A stretch of 64,000 nucleotides of DNA from JADJXM01 sp937967285 (GTDB taxonomy: Bacteria > Acidobacteriota > Blastocatellia > RBC074): positions 58,109 through 122,108 of the forward strand of contig JBFWQI010000018.1 in the NCBI GenBank assembly GCA_050249535.1, given 5' to 3'. The position numbers were made by a program, and so were the translations under genes. Positions 63,956-64,000 of this stretch are shown piece after piece (the first letter of the stretch is position 1; each line of letters begins with the position of its first letter). Below the pieces are notes generated by a model. The model was not told where the DNA came from. It saw only the letters and a list, made by a program, of their open reading frames with translations, and searched no databases.

Positions 63956-64000
63956 ATGAAAAATCCGAGGCTGATGCAGAGATCATTGCTTGGGCTATTC
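63956..64000 (+). CDS. Possible start of a gene cut by the window end
   Basis: ATG at 63956 opens a frame of 15 codons (MKNPRLMQRSLLGLF), basic then hydrophobic, which would fit a signal peptide. No clear Shine-Dalgarno is visible and the rest is outside the window, so this is weak. Confidence 0.3.
   Translation, partial: MKNPRLMQRSLLGLF

Overview
The window comes from a GC-rich bacterial chromosome. An Acidobacteriota-type bacterium is the best fit, but this is an inference. Supporting signs are a PolA-like polymerase without a 5' nuclease domain, a Ser/Thr kinase paired with an ECF sigma factor of the Sig-70_X6 kind, a TPR-CHAT protein, planctomycete-type cytochrome families (DUF1501/DUF1553 and DUF1552/DUF1592), secreted sulfatases, and many intergenic palindromes. 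No rRNA, CRISPR array, integrase or transposase was seen.

1-23 kb is mainly housekeeping: rhomboid protease, exonuclease/polymerase, thioesterase, methyltransferase, proS, beta-carbonic anhydrase, DUF1684 protein, tRNA-Cys, alcohol dehydrogenase, RNase R, four tandem membrane coiled-coil paralogs, a pseudouridine synthase, an aminotransferase, coaD, rsmD, a degenerate GalE-like epimerase, a pilN-pilO pilus operon, and recJ. The carbonic anhydrase follows a near-consensus sigma-70 promoter and a 46-codon ORF ending in seven consecutive Cys codons, which is a candidate cysteine-sensing leader peptide.

23.5-33 kb looks like an accessory island starting at tRNA-Pro(CGG). It holds an AAA/DUF4143 ATPase gene and two decayed fragments of the same gene. 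Between the fragments lies an operon: ECF sigma factor, kinase/zinc-ribbon/cyclase/AAA protein, NmrA-like reductase, TPR protein. The kinase-cyclase-AAA protein and the TPR protein look like two halves of one signalling protein, split where the reductase gene sits. The cyclase lacks a metal-binding Asp and the transition-state Asn.

33-64 kb encodes mostly exported catabolic or surface proteins: TonB-dependent receptor, MFS transporter, aldo/keto reductase, two sulfatases, TPR-CHAT protein, Tat-exported Gfo/Idh/MocA oxidoreductase, DUF2961 (GH172-like) protein, META-domain lipoprotein, a PLD-FHA fusion, D-aminoacylase-like amidohydrolase, alpha/beta hydrolase, two planctomycete-type cytochrome pairs, an SGNH hydrolase and a PQQ-propeller protein. 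Together they suggest processing of sulfated or decorated glycans, but no substrate can be named from sequence alone.

The gaps between genes are full of palindromic or tandem-repeat elements of at least six families: AGTAGAA heptamers, CCGCAAAG tracts, ACAGGATT tracts, GACGCCAAG tracts, GGAGTGCGG cloverleaf-like palindromes, and long GC-rich hairpins. Several of them run into gene ends or mimic N-terminal extensions. Starts were adjusted from the longest ORF for the carbonic anhydrase, coaD, rsmD, the Dabb protein, the MFS transporter, the aldo/keto reductase, both sulfatases, the META lipoprotein and the DUF1592 protein.
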